Positions 9,171 through 17,400 of a DNA stretch of 64,000 bases are shown here, piece by piece. Each line of letters begins with the position of its first letter. The first letter of the stretch is position 1. Source of the stretch: Flavobacterium sp. LHD-85 (GTDB taxonomy: Bacteria > Bacteroidota > Bacteroidia > Flavobacteriales > Flavobacteriaceae); assembly GCF_030929595.1 (NCBI RefSeq), contig NZ_JAVFVR010000014.1, forward strand, positions 44,788-108,787, read 5' to 3'. Below the pieces are notes generated by a model that worked only from the letters and a program-made list of their open reading frames with translations, had not been told where the DNA came from and ran no database searches. The position numbers and the translations under genes were made by a program.

Positions 9171-10402
9171 TGGCACTTTCAGCAACTGGTCCCCTTTCTT
9201 TAGGAGATATAAATGTAGAATTGGGCAGAACAAGAACAGCATCCATATCTTTGGATGCTGCTGAAAATGGATCTTATGCCGCAATCAACCAAAATAGTTC
9301 CTCCAGACCTTCTAGCTCAAATCCTGCTACAATAGGCGAATGGCATGGTTATAATCATGCCGCAGTTGCACCTTCAATAACCATCACAAGCTACAGTTCA
9401 GGAAATCTATGTTTTACGATTGCTGGTACTGCTTATTCACCTTCGACGCTAACGGTAAAATCTAGTACTACTTCTGCAACGGGGCCTTGGTCTAACAGTA
9501 CTGCTGGATCCAATTCGCCTAGAGGTGTTTCTATCCCAACTGTAACTACTTGGTATATGATTGAAGACGCACTTAACACTTCCATATTTTCAAATGTATA
9601 TCAATTTGTGGTTGCCAATGATACTACGCCTCCGAGTGTTCCAACTGGTTTATATTGTAACGACGGAGACGGAGAATATACAACATCCATCTTTATTGGA
9701 TGGAATGCTTCAACAGATAACAAAGGTGTCGCAGGTTATAACTTACAGCGAAAAGCAGGTGCTAATGGAACGTGGGTTACTAGATATTCAGGTCCAAACA
9801 CTCTATATTATGATACTGGAAGTTACAATACCTTGTATTATTTTCAAGTTAGAGCTTATGATGCCGCAGGAAATTACTCCAATTTTTCTTCGTCAGCAAG
9901 CTGGAGAACAGGTGAAATTGTATGCTTTGTTGAAGGCACCTTAATTACCTTACCAGATGGTTCACAAAAAACTATAGAAGCATTAGAAATTAATGATTTG
10001 TTGCTTTCTTCAGAAATTGATACTTTGAATGATACAAATGATGTAACGGAATTATATAAATGGTCTTGTAACTATTTATCAGAAAACAGAATTACAGCAC
10101 CAATAACCAACATTGAGCCAAAAATTGCCTACAAAACAATCATTTTAAACAACGGACTGCTTGAAGCCACTCCTTTTCACTCGCAATTAATCCAGAGAGA
10201 AGGTACTTGGAAATTTATTCCAATTGGTGAAGTTGTTATTGGAGATAATTTATACAGTTTATCTAAAGAGATCATTCCGGTAACCTCAGTATCTGTCAAT
10301 CTAAAAGAAAGAAAAGTATATCCTTTAACCCTAAGCCCTTCTCATACTTATTTTGCAAATGGTGTATTAACACATAATATTAAGCCACCAGATCCAATCT
10401 AA
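9170..10402 (+). CDS. tail-tip-like module, fibronectin III domain and C-terminal Hint domain
   Basis: Protein of 410 residues in three parts. Residues 1-65 (MALSATGPLSLGDINVELG...EWHGYNH) form a compact module like those at the N-terminus of phage tail-tip proteins. Residues about 155-248 are a fibronectin type III domain (PPSVPTGLYC...YNLQRKAG...YYFQVRAYDAAGNYS). Residues 252-403 are a Hint domain starting at Cys252 (CFVEGTLITLPDG), with the TxxH block (ATPFHSQL) and ending His402-Asn403; the next residue is Ile404 and only seven residues follow. It shares its Hint domain with the gene at 1304 and its N-terminal module with the gene at 10761. It overlaps the upstream fibre by one base and abuts the next gene. 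Confidence 0.88.
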   Translation: MALSATGPLSLGDINVELGRTRTASISLDAAENGSYAAINQNSSSRPSSSNPATIGEWHGYNHAAVAPSITITSYSSGNLCFTIAGTAYSPSTLTVKSSTTSATGPWSNSTAGSNSPRGVSIPTVTTWYMIEDALNTSIFSNVYQFVVANDTTPPSVPTGLYCNDGDGEYTTSIFIGWNASTDNKGVAGYNLQRKAGANGTWVTRYSGPNTLYYDTGSYNTLYYFQVRAYDAAGNYSNFSSSASWRTGEIVCFVEGTLITLPDGSQKTIEALEINDLLLSSEIDTLNDTNDVTELYKWSCNYLSENRITAPITNIEPKIAYKTIILNNGLLEATPFHSQLIQREGTWKFIPIGEVVIGDNLYSLSKEIIPVTSVSVNLKERKVYPLTLSPSHTYFANGVLTHNIKPPDPI

Positions 10403-10741
10403 ATGAAATATAAAATCAATAGAGAAGATTTAACCAATATTAAAATAACTGCTATTCAAGATATTCTTCCTAATGAATCGATTGGTATTTGGGTAATCGA
10501 CAAACCTATGAGCGAGAACTCCCGATGCTTATTTCAAAACCAGATGCAAAAAAAATGGTGGGAAACTGATGATTTAGGAAGATATTGTAATCATTCCTTA
10601 ACACCTAATACTATTGTATGTCTTCACAATGATAAAGTAGAATTAACCGCAAAAACACTTATTCAAAGCGGCACAGAAATACTGGTAGATTATCAAACTA
10701 TAACAGAATGCATTGGTTATATTCCAGATTTAAATTTTTAA
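10403..10741 (+). CDS. small SET-domain-like protein
   Basis: Protein of 112 residues starting directly after the preceding stop (TAAATG), so probably co-translated. The C-terminal half shows the core of a SET protein-lysine methyltransferase: GRYCNHSLTPNT (residues 59-70), matching the R-x-x-N-H-S-x-x-P-N signature that binds S-adenosylmethionine, then LTAKTLIQSGTEILVDY (81-97), matching the L-x-A-x-x-x-I-x-x-G-x-E-L-x-x-D-Y end with its catalytic tyrosine (Tyr97). At 112 residues it is short for the family, with little room for a substrate domain or post-SET segment. A target among the neighbouring structural proteins is a guess. It could also be a non-catalytic relic. Confidence 0.7.
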   Translation: MKYKINREDLTNIKITAIQDILPNESIGIWVIDKPMSENSRCLFQNQMQKKWWETDDLGRYCNHSLTPNTIVCLHNDKVELTAKTLIQSGTEILVDYQTITECIGYIPDLNF

Positions 10742-10760
10742 AAACACAAACACAACTATA

Positions 10761-11333
10761 ATGGCACTTTCAACAACTGGTCCCCTTTCAATGGGAGATA
10801 TAAATGTAGAATTAGGCAGAACCAGGACAACATCTATATCTTTGGATGCTGCTGAAAATGGCTCTTATGCTACAATTAACCAAAATAGCCCTTCTAGACC
10901 ATCTAGTTCAAATCCAGCTTCAATAAGCGAATGGAGAGGTTATAATCATACGGCAGCTTCTTCTGGTGGAGGATCTAGTGGAGGAGGTACAGTAAATACT
11001 GGAGTAATCTGGAACGATACTGGACATACTATTAGCGCAACCTATATGACAATTAAAGCAAACGGAACAACAGTTGCCAATATTACCTTACCCACTCTTG
11101 CTAGTGGAGCTAGTTTTAATTTTAGTACTTCATATACTAATCTTATATTCTCTAATGGAACGTTTATTTTAGATTTATATACGCCAACTACCGGTTTAAC
11201 GTCATCAAATTACTTTTATATGACTGCAGGATATCTTAGTACGAACGGATATTTTTCAAGTACTGGAAGCAGTTTGAGAGCAACCGTTACATCAAGTGGA
11301 CCACAGTATAGTATAATTATTCATATAAAATAA
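10761..11333 (+). CDS. tail-tip-like module protein with glycine linker
   Basis: Protein of 190 residues. The first 63 residues (MALSTTGPLSMGDINVELGRTRT...EWRGYNH) are almost identical to those of the protein at 9170-10402, and the DNA is also very similar over about 190 bases, pointing to a recent duplication. A SSGGGSSGGG linker (about 67-76) follows, then an unassigned Thr/Ser/Asn-rich beta-like domain (about 78-190) ending in SIIIHIK. It lacks the fibronectin and Hint parts of its paralogue. The stop overlaps the next start by one base (TAATG). A structural tail or adhesin role is inferred from the shared module. Confidence 0.75.
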   Translation: MALSTTGPLSMGDINVELGRTRTTSISLDAAENGSYATINQNSPSRPSSSNPASISEWRGYNHTAASSGGGSSGGGTVNTGVIWNDTGHTISATYMTIKANGTTVANITLPTLASGASFNFSTSYTNLIFSNGTFILDLYTPTTGLTSSNYFYMTAGYLSTNGYFSSTGSSLRATVTSSGPQYSIIIHIK

Positions 11334-12220
11334 TGAAAATAGTCTATAGTTATTGGGATACAGGCAACGGATTAAAAAAACCTAGCAATTGGTTTAATGC
11401 TCAATTCATGCTCTCTTCTATGGTAATGTCTGTTCTTAATAGTTATAAACACTATGGGAGAGTAGAAATGGTAACTGATAGCACAAGCAAGGTGTGGATT
11501 GAGAAATTAGGTTTGCCATTCGAATCGATTAAGACAGATCTTGACGAATTAAAAAAATATGACAAAGGTTCATGGGCTTTGGGCAAAATAAAAGCTTATA
11601 GTATTCAAGAAGAACCTTTTTTGCATGTTGATTTAGATGTAGTTCTGTTTGAGCCTCTTTCTCAAAAACTACTCAACAATGATTTATATGTTCAAAATTT
11701 CGAACCTTTCACTATAAATGCTTATCATAAAACTTATATGCCATATATTGAGCTATTAGAAAATTATGGAACAGATTTGCCTATTGGGTTCTCTAACAAA
11801 AAACACGCAGTAAATCTTGGAATTTACGGTTGCAACAATCTTGAATTTAACAAGTTATTCTGTGATTCTGTATTTGCTTTCATGGATAAAAACGAAAAAA
11901 AGTTCAAGTCTCTTGTTCCACTTCACAAATTATGTGTTGTTTGGGAGCAATACTTTTGGGCTGTGATTGCTGATAAACTAAAGATGTCTATCGGCACAAT
12001 TATAGATCCAAATTACAAACTAGCATCTGAGACAGGGTATTTTCATTTGCTAATTGATAAATACAAAGAAGAAATAGCAATTAATTTTAATGAGCATATA
12101 AAAACTATTTACCCAGATTATTACAAATCAATAGATGAATTATTAAGTTTCGAAAAAAATAATAAACCGATTAATTCAAATCAGAAAAACATATCTTATT
12201 TCCGTAATTTTTCTCTATAA
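11333..12220 (+). CDS. glycosyltransferase-like protein (DUF6734-type, DXD motif)
   Basis: Protein of 295 residues without signal peptide. The sequence FLHVDLDVVLFEPL puts a DXD motif at Asp100-Asp102 after a hydrophobic strand, as in GT-A glycosyltransferases that bind a metal-nucleotide sugar. The pattern (MKIVYSYWDTG at the start, WALGKIKAYS before the DXD, NLGIYGCNN later) resembles the DUF6734 group, as far as I can recall. It overlaps the preceding structural gene by one base and is the last gene of the rightward cluster. Glycosylation of fibre or tip proteins is a reasonable inference, not shown. A bidirectional terminator follows. Confidence 0.65.
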   Translation: MKIVYSYWDTGNGLKKPSNWFNAQFMLSSMVMSVLNSYKHYGRVEMVTDSTSKVWIEKLGLPFESIKTDLDELKKYDKGSWALGKIKAYSIQEEPFLHVDLDVVLFEPLSQKLLNNDLYVQNFEPFTINAYHKTYMPYIELLENYGTDLPIGFSNKKHAVNLGIYGCNNLEFNKLFCDSVFAFMDKNEKKFKSLVPLHKLCVVWEQYFWAVIADKLKMSIGTIIDPNYKLASETGYFHLLIDKYKEEIAINFNEHIKTIYPDYYKSIDELLSFEKNNKPINSNQKNISYFRNFSL

Positions 12221-12228
12221 AAAATTAA

Positions 12229-12258
12229 AACCTCAATAAAATATTATTGAGGTTTTTT
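12229..12258. terminator. bidirectional intrinsic terminator
   Basis: AACCTCAATA (12229-12238), a six-base loop and TATTGAGGTT (12245-12254) are followed by a T-run to 12258 on the plus strand. Upstream A residues give a U-run on the minus strand too. It separates the rightward tail-like cluster from convergent dsbD. Confidence 0.88.
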
Positions 12259-12272
12259 TATATCAAAAAAAC

Positions 12273-14285
12273 TTACTTCTTAAACTTCCCAACCCCACTC
12301 TGTAACCAACCATAATACTCCTCAATATTCGGATTATAAGCAGACGGTTCTGTTAAATTCGCACTTTTATGATCCACAATTACATAAAATGGCTGTGCAT
12401 TTGCTTTGTAAGTTTTAATCTGTAAATCGCTCCATTTGTTTCCGATTGTTTTAATCTTTTTTCCTGTTGTTTCAGAAACGTATTGTTCGTTTTCAGGAAG
12501 CTCTTTTTTGTCGTCTACATAAAGCGAAATCAGAACCACATCGTTATTTAAAACGCCCAAAACTTTAGGATCTGACCAAACCAATTCTTCCATTTTTCTA
12601 CAGTTTACACAAGCATATCCTGTAAAATCCAATAGAACTGGTTTCCCCTCTTTTTTCGCATATTCCATTCCTTTGTCATAATCATGAAAAGTTATGATGT
12701 TTTGTGGCCCATGCTCTGCTCCTTCTGGCAGTGAACCTGTTATTTTTAACTCGGAATTGCTTGAAACTCCCAATCCGTTTGGAGATTCGCTGTATTGCAT
12801 TGGAGGTGGGAATCCGCTTATTAGTTTAAGAGGTGCTCCCCAAAGTCCTGGAATCAGATAAATTGTAAAACTTAAAACCAGCAATCCGAAACCTAATCTT
12901 CCGACAGAAATATGATTTAACGGCGAATCGTGCGGAAGCGTAATTTTTCCAAATAAATAAAAAGCCAACATTCCGAAAACCGCAATCCAAATCGCTAAGA
13001 AAACTTCTCTTTCCAGCCAATGCAATTGCAGAACTAAATCGGCATTCGATAAAAATTTAAAGGCCAAAGCCAGTTCCAGAAATCCTAAAACCACTTTTAC
13101 CGTATTCAGCCATCCGCCCGATTTTGGCAAAGCATTCAGCCAGCCAGGGAAAGCTGCAAATAACGAAAATGGCAATGCGATTGCAATAGAGAAACCTAAC
13201 ATTCCAACAATTGGCGCGATTCCGCCTTTTGATGCCGCTTCAACCAATAAAGTTCCTACTATTGGTCCTGTGCACGAAAATGAAACAATCGCTAAAGCCA
13301 GAGCCATAAAGAAAATCCCAATTAATCCTCCTTTATCTGCCTGCGAATCTACTTTATTAGCTAATGCATTTGGCAGCATAATCTCGAAAGCGCCTAAAAA
13401 CGAACAGGCAAAAACAATCAATAAAATAAAGAAAATCAAATTGAACCAAACGTTGGTTGAAAGTGCATTTAAAGAATCTGCACCAAAAATCACCGTTACA
13501 ATCGAACCTAGTAAAACATAAATAATTACGATTGAAAAACCATAAATCATCGCATTTCTAATTCCGGCCGCTTTAGTTTTACTTTGTTTGGTAAAATAAC
13601 TTACCGTCATCGGAATCATTGGAAAAACGCAAGGAGTCAACAAAGCCGCAAATCCTGATAAAAAAGCTAAAATAAAAATTGTTAGCAATCCTCTAGATTC
13701 TGTTTTTTTTTGTGAAGAAACAACTGGTTTTATTGCTTTTTCTTCTGTCTGAACAACTGCTTTTTCTTCTGTTTTAGCTGTAGTAGAATCTTCTTTTACG
13801 ATTGCTGTTTCTTCAGTAGCAGCTAGTTTCTTTTCAGTCGGAATTTTAAATGCTAATTCTTCCGAAGTTGGTGGCAAACAATTGCTATCATCGCAAACCA
13901 TAAATTCGACTTCGCCTTCAATATTTGAAATGTTATCTGAAGTAAATTTGATCTTTTGCGTGAAAAGTGCTTTATCTTCAAAATATTTAATTTTCATATC
14001 AAATATTTTATCAACTACTTCATGCCCTTTTTCTTCGGTTGTTTTGCCGATTAATTCGAAATTTTTATTCGGATTTTTGAAAGTAAAAGCTGTTCTGGAA
14101 GGCCCTCCTTCTTCAATGTATTGTCCGTATAAATGCCAGCCGGATTGTATAATTGCTTTAGCTTTTAAAATATATTCTTTATCTGATACTTTCTCTACCG
14201 ATGTTGACCATTTTACCGGATTGTACATTTGGGCAAACATACTTGCCGAAAAAAGCAGCAGTACTATTATTATGATTTTTTTCAT
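12273..14285 (-). CDS. dsbD: thiol:disulfide interchange protein DsbD-like
   Basis: Protein of 670 residues with a signal peptide (MKKIIIIVLLLFSASMFAQ). The N-terminal periplasmic domain (about 20-150) ends with a redox pair Cys131/Cys136 (CDDSNC). A polar linker leads to the membrane part (about 200-460), whose reactive cysteines lie in TPCVFPM (Cys219) and SFSCTGP. The C-terminal thioredoxin-like domain carries CVNC at 559-562. The three-part layout matches DsbD, which passes electrons from cytoplasmic thioredoxin to periplasmic proteins. It lies downstream of the operon encoding two TlpA-like redoxins, plausible electron acceptors. A strong hairpin stands just before its start codon, so read-through from that operon may be limited. 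Confidence 0.93.
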   Translation of the reverse strand: MKKIIIIVLLLFSASMFAQMYNPVKWSTSVEKVSDKEYILKAKAIIQSGWHLYGQYIEEGGPSRTAFTFKNPNKNFELIGKTTEEKGHEVVDKIFDMKIKYFEDKALFTQKIKFTSDNISNIEGEVEFMVCDDSNCLPPTSEELAFKIPTEKKLAATEETAIVKEDSTTAKTEEKAVVQTEEKAIKPVVSSQKKTESRGLLTIFILAFLSGFAALLTPCVFPMIPMTVSYFTKQSKTKAAGIRNAMIYGFSIVIIYVLLGSIVTVIFGADSLNALSTNVWFNLIFFILLIVFACSFLGAFEIMLPNALANKVDSQADKGGLIGIFFMALALAIVSFSCTGPIVGTLLVEAASKGGIAPIVGMLGFSIAIALPFSLFAAFPGWLNALPKSGGWLNTVKVVLGFLELALAFKFLSNADLVLQLHWLEREVFLAIWIAVFGMLAFYLFGKITLPHDSPLNHISVGRLGFGLLVLSFTIYLIPGLWGAPLKLISGFPPPMQYSESPNGLGVSSNSELKITGSLPEGAEHGPQNIITFHDYDKGMEYAKKEGKPVLLDFTGYACVNCRKMEELVWSDPKVLGVLNNDVVLISLYVDDKKELPENEQYVSETTGKKIKTIGNKWSDLQIKTYKANAQPFYVIVDHKSANLTEPSAYNPNIEEYYGWLQSGVGKFKK

Positions 14286-14307
14286 TGTTTTTTGGTTTGA
14301 TGTTTAA

Positions 14308-14338
14308 AAAAAGAGCTGTCGGCAAAACAGCTCTTTTT
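14308..14338 (-). terminator. perfect 12-bp hairpin with T-run just upstream of dsbD
   Basis: AAAAAGAGCTGT (14308-14319), loop CGGCAAA and ACAGCTCTTTTT (14327-14338) form a perfect 12-bp stem. On the minus strand the stem ends in a run of seven T, 22 bases before the dsbD start codon. That is an intrinsic terminator for transcripts arriving from the M16 peptidase gene, or a leader hairpin of dsbD. Confidence 0.75.
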
Positions 14339-14440
14339 GTCTTTCACAGAAAATGGCTTACTAATTCAGATTCTAAAATGAAAAATAATGAAAGACGACT
14401 ATTAAAAATTGTTGATTTTAGATTGCAGATTTTAGAGTTA

Positions 14441-14530
14441 GTCACAGTCGCAGTCGCAGTCGCAGTCGCAGTCGCAGTCGCAGTCGCAGTCGCAATCGCA
14501 ATCGCAATCGCAATCGCAATCGCAATCGCA
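14441..14530. repeat. hexanucleotide microsatellite (GTCGCA)8(ATCGCA)6
   Basis: One GTCACA unit, eight GTCGCA units and six ATCGCA units run without interruption. The array lies between dsbD and the M16 peptidase gene, directly next to a 33-bp palindrome. Both strands happen to be open in some frames and would encode Ala-Val or Ala-Ile repeats, which I regard as accidental. Confidence 0.95.
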
Positions 14531-14563
14531 AACTTTGTCAAAGTTTAAAACTTTGACAAAGTT
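14531..14563. repeat. 33-bp nested palindrome (family AACTTTG)
   Basis: Two perfect 16-base arms (AACTTTGTCAAAGTTT and its complement) flank a single central A. Each arm holds a smaller palindrome AACTTTG-T-CAAAGTT. The same 33-bp element recurs at 29259-29291 and a half copy lies at 43029-43043. It sits 46 bases after the stop of the M16 gene, read on the minus strand. Confidence 0.9.
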
Positions 14564-14573
14564 GAATTCTCAA

Positions 14574-14610
14574 GACTGAAAACTGAGACTGAAAACTGAG
14601 ACTGAAAACT
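14574..14610. repeat. 13-bp direct repeat GACTGAAAACTGA, 2.8 copies
   Basis: The unit starts at 14574, 14587 and 14600 and the last copy runs into the stop codon of the M16 peptidase gene. Related ACTGA-type repeats fill the next two gene junctions at 17401-17479 and 18653-18716. Confidence 0.85.
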
Positions 14611-17380
14611 ATTTCTCCAGAGAACCCGATTTGATGACAATCATTTTATCCAATTGAATGTATTTTTTAATCGCATCGTTTACCTGCTGTAAAGTTGCTT
14701 TTTCGATATCTTTTGGATACTGTTCGATATAGTTTGGCTCTAAACCTCTTTCAATAAAACTTAAAATCGTTCTCGCCATTCCGTTTGTAGTTGACATTCC
14801 TACTTTAAAACTTCCGATTAAGTTGGTTTTCTTGTTTGCTAATTCTTCGGCTGTGATTCCATTCTTCACCCATTTATCCACCTGAACCATTGTCGCATCA
14901 AGTCCTTTTTGAAATAAATTCGGATTGAAAGAAGCGTTGACAAACCAGTAGCCCCCAGTTTCGATGTTTCCGCCTAAACCAGAAGAAATGTTGTATGTTA
15001 AACCATCATTATCACGAACAGTCTGCATTAATCGTCCAGCAAAACCTGCTCCTAAAGTGTAATTTCCAATAAAAAACGGAATATAATCGGCGTCGGCTCT
15101 TTTTAAACCTGTAAACTGTCCGATGAATAATTCTGCACTTGGTTTTTCTGGAATGGTTACCACTTCTGTTTTTGATGCTGCTTTTGTAGCTTCTTCAAAT
15201 TTTAGTTTTTCTGCAACGCCCCCATTCCAGTTTTTGAATGATTTTTTTAGAGAAGCATTTAAATTTGCTCCATCGGTGTCTCCCACAATTACAAGCCTCA
15301 TTGAAGCTGTTCCGAAATATTTTTTGTGGAAAGCTTTTACTTCATCCAAAGTTGCGTTTTTAATATTCGCAATATTATCTTCAACACTTAAACTATAATT
15401 TGGATTTCCTTTTGGATAAATCGCCTGAGATAAAGCAATGCTTCCTCTTTCTCCTGGATCATTCAAATCCTGTTGTGTGTTTCCAATAAACTGCTGTTTA
15501 AGATTCTCAAATTCTTTGGCATCAAACAACGGATTTCTTAATTCTTCTGCCAATAAAGCAATTACCTGATCTAAGTCTTTTTTCAAACATTTAAATCCGA
15601 TATTGATTTTGAAAGTCGAAGCATTTACGTTTAATGAAACTCCTAGTTTTTGCAGTTTTTCTGAAAATTTAAATTTGTCATTTAGCGTAGTTCCTTTTGA
15701 TAACATTGAAGCCGTTAATGCTGGAATAATATCATTTTTAGTTTCACTGGCATAATTTCCTAACGAAATACTTGCTGCAACGGTTACAAAATCTTTTGCC
15801 GAAGTTTTTACTGAAACCACATCAATTCCAGATACTTTTTCTCTTTTAAAAGCTGAAGCCGATTTTTCGATTAAACTTGATTCAGAAATTAATTCTTCTG
15901 CTGTACTTTTTACTAAAGCTGGAGCAGATGAAGACTCTTCATGAATATGTCCTTCGTCTGAATGTCTGTAATAAAACGGACCGTTCTCAGGCATAAAATT
16001 ATTTGCTTTTGCCATATCCTGATTTTGTGCACCAGCCTGTTTCGGAATAAAATATCCTGTTGTGCTTTGGTCTTCAACCAAATATTTTTGAGCCACACGC
16101 AAAATATCTGCTGGAGTTACTTTTTTCAATCTGTCAACTCCTGTAATATAATCTGTCCAATCGCCAGATGCAATTGCTTCATTTAATGCCGATGCAATCA
16201 CTCCAGAACCATCGCGAGCTAAAATAGTCTGCGCACTTACTTTTGCTACAACACGATTAACCTCATCTTGAGTAACACCTTCTTTTTGAATTTTAGCCAC
16301 AACCTCGCTGATTTTAGCATCGATATCTTCGTGTTTTGAAGTTGCAGGAAAACCAACGATAACTGTAAAAAGTCCGACTTCTTTAAAATTTGTAGCTTCA
16401 GCGTACGAGTAAATTCCTAATCGAGTATCTACAAAAGTTTTGTTTAAAATTGCTGATGGCCCAACACCAATAATCTGAGCCAAAATATTCAATGCTGGAA
16501 GGTCTTCATGCAAAGCTCCCGGAATTTTATACGCTTTACTTACTACACCTAATTCTCCAGGTTTTTTTACCGTAATTTTACGCGCGCCATATTGCTGAGG
16601 TTCTTGTGTATAAGGCTGAGGCATTGCATTTGGCGCTTTTGTAATTTTGCCAAAATACTTTTCGATCAATTCAAAAACATTTTCTTTTTTGAAATCTCCA
16701 ATAATGGTTAAAGTTGCATTATCTGGCCAATAATAAGTATTATAGAAATTTCTTAATACTTCAATTGGAGCATTTTCAATATCCGATTTCCAACCAATTG
16801 TCGAATGATGATAAGGATGTGCAATATATGCCGATGCCCAAATTTCTTTATCTAACAAACTATTCGGATTGTTTTCTCCACGTTCAAATTCGTTACGAAC
16901 CACTGTCATTTCTGCTTCTTTATCTTCTTTTAATAGTAAAGAATTACGCATTCTGTCAGCTTCAATTTGAAGTGCTAACTCGATTTTATCACTTGGCAAT
17001 GTTTCAAAATAATTGGTTCGATCATACCAAGTTGTAGCATTCAATTGTGCTCCTGTATTTTGAAGCACATCAGTAATTGTATTTCCGTTTTTTTTATTGA
17101 AAGTTGACGTTCCCTTAAACATTAAATGTTCTAAAAGGTGCGTTGATCCTGTATTTCCTAAAACTTCATGTTTAGAGCCAACACGATATACAATCTGAAC
17201 CGTTGCAACTGGCGAAGCATTGTCTTGCAAAAGCAAAACATTCATTCCGTTTGGCTGGTATAAATATTCTTCAATTCCGTCTAATTGTTTCATTTTCTTG
17301 AAGTTAACCGATTTACTTTGCGCTGAAATAAGCGCGCAGAAAGCTAATGAGCAATAGCCCAGAAAGATGTATTTTTTCAT
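14609..17380 (-). CDS. M16 family zinc metallopeptidase (two-domain)
   Basis: Protein of 923 residues with a signal peptide (MKKYIFLGYCSLAFCALISA). The inverted zinc motif HLLEH lies at 81-85 (His81, Glu84, His85), with the likely third ligand in the NEFERGENNP region near 161. Two M16 halves are visible: an active N-terminal one (about 35-450) and a second without the motif (about 510-923), as in pitrilysin-type processing peptidases that degrade peptides. The signal peptide suggests the periplasm. It is the last gene of the leftward susC-susD-redoxin operon, 103 bases after the first TlpA-like gene. Its presence with an STN-type SusC hints at peptide handling, but the substrate is unknown. 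Confidence 0.92.
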   Translation of the reverse strand: MKKYIFLGYCSLAFCALISAQSKSVNFKKMKQLDGIEEYLYQPNGMNVLLLQDNASPVATVQIVYRVGSKHEVLGNTGSTHLLEHLMFKGTSTFNKKNGNTITDVLQNTGAQLNATTWYDRTNYFETLPSDKIELALQIEADRMRNSLLLKEDKEAEMTVVRNEFERGENNPNSLLDKEIWASAYIAHPYHHSTIGWKSDIENAPIEVLRNFYNTYYWPDNATLTIIGDFKKENVFELIEKYFGKITKAPNAMPQPYTQEPQQYGARKITVKKPGELGVVSKAYKIPGALHEDLPALNILAQIIGVGPSAILNKTFVDTRLGIYSYAEATNFKEVGLFTVIVGFPATSKHEDIDAKISEVVAKIQKEGVTQDEVNRVVAKVSAQTILARDGSGVIASALNEAIASGDWTDYITGVDRLKKVTPADILRVAQKYLVEDQSTTGYFIPKQAGAQNQDMAKANNFMPENGPFYYRHSDEGHIHEESSSAPALVKSTAEELISESSLIEKSASAFKREKVSGIDVVSVKTSAKDFVTVAASISLGNYASETKNDIIPALTASMLSKGTTLNDKFKFSEKLQKLGVSLNVNASTFKINIGFKCLKKDLDQVIALLAEELRNPLFDAKEFENLKQQFIGNTQQDLNDPGERGSIALSQAIYPKGNPNYSLSVEDNIANIKNATLDEVKAFHKKYFGTASMRLVIVGDTDGANLNASLKKSFKNWNGGVAEKLKFEEATKAASKTEVVTIPEKPSAELFIGQFTGLKRADADYIPFFIGNYTLGAGFAGRLMQTVRDNDGLTYNISSGLGGNIETGGYWFVNASFNPNLFQKGLDATMVQVDKWVKNGITAEELANKKTNLIGSFKVGMSTTNGMARTILSFIERGLEPNYIEQYPKDIEKATLQQVNDAIKKYIQLDKMIVIKSGSLEK

Positions 17381-17400
17381 TTTTTGTTGATATTTTTCTT

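Noticed and set aside
1..12220. Complete prophage
   Set aside because: Only tail-fibre-like and accessory genes are visible; no integrase, terminase, capsid or attachment site could be identified in the window.
13270..13521. Plus-strand open frames inside dsbD and other leftward genes
   Set aside because: They are antisense shadows of well-supported genes with clear domains on the other strand.
14285..14548. Open frames on both strands across the hexamer array, encoding Ala-Val or Ala-Ile repeats
   Set aside because: They exist only because a six-base repeat without stop codons is open in both directions; no start context or family content.
14441..14610. CRISPR-like array
   Set aside because: Units of 6 and 13 bases are contiguous, without spacers, and no cas genes are nearby.
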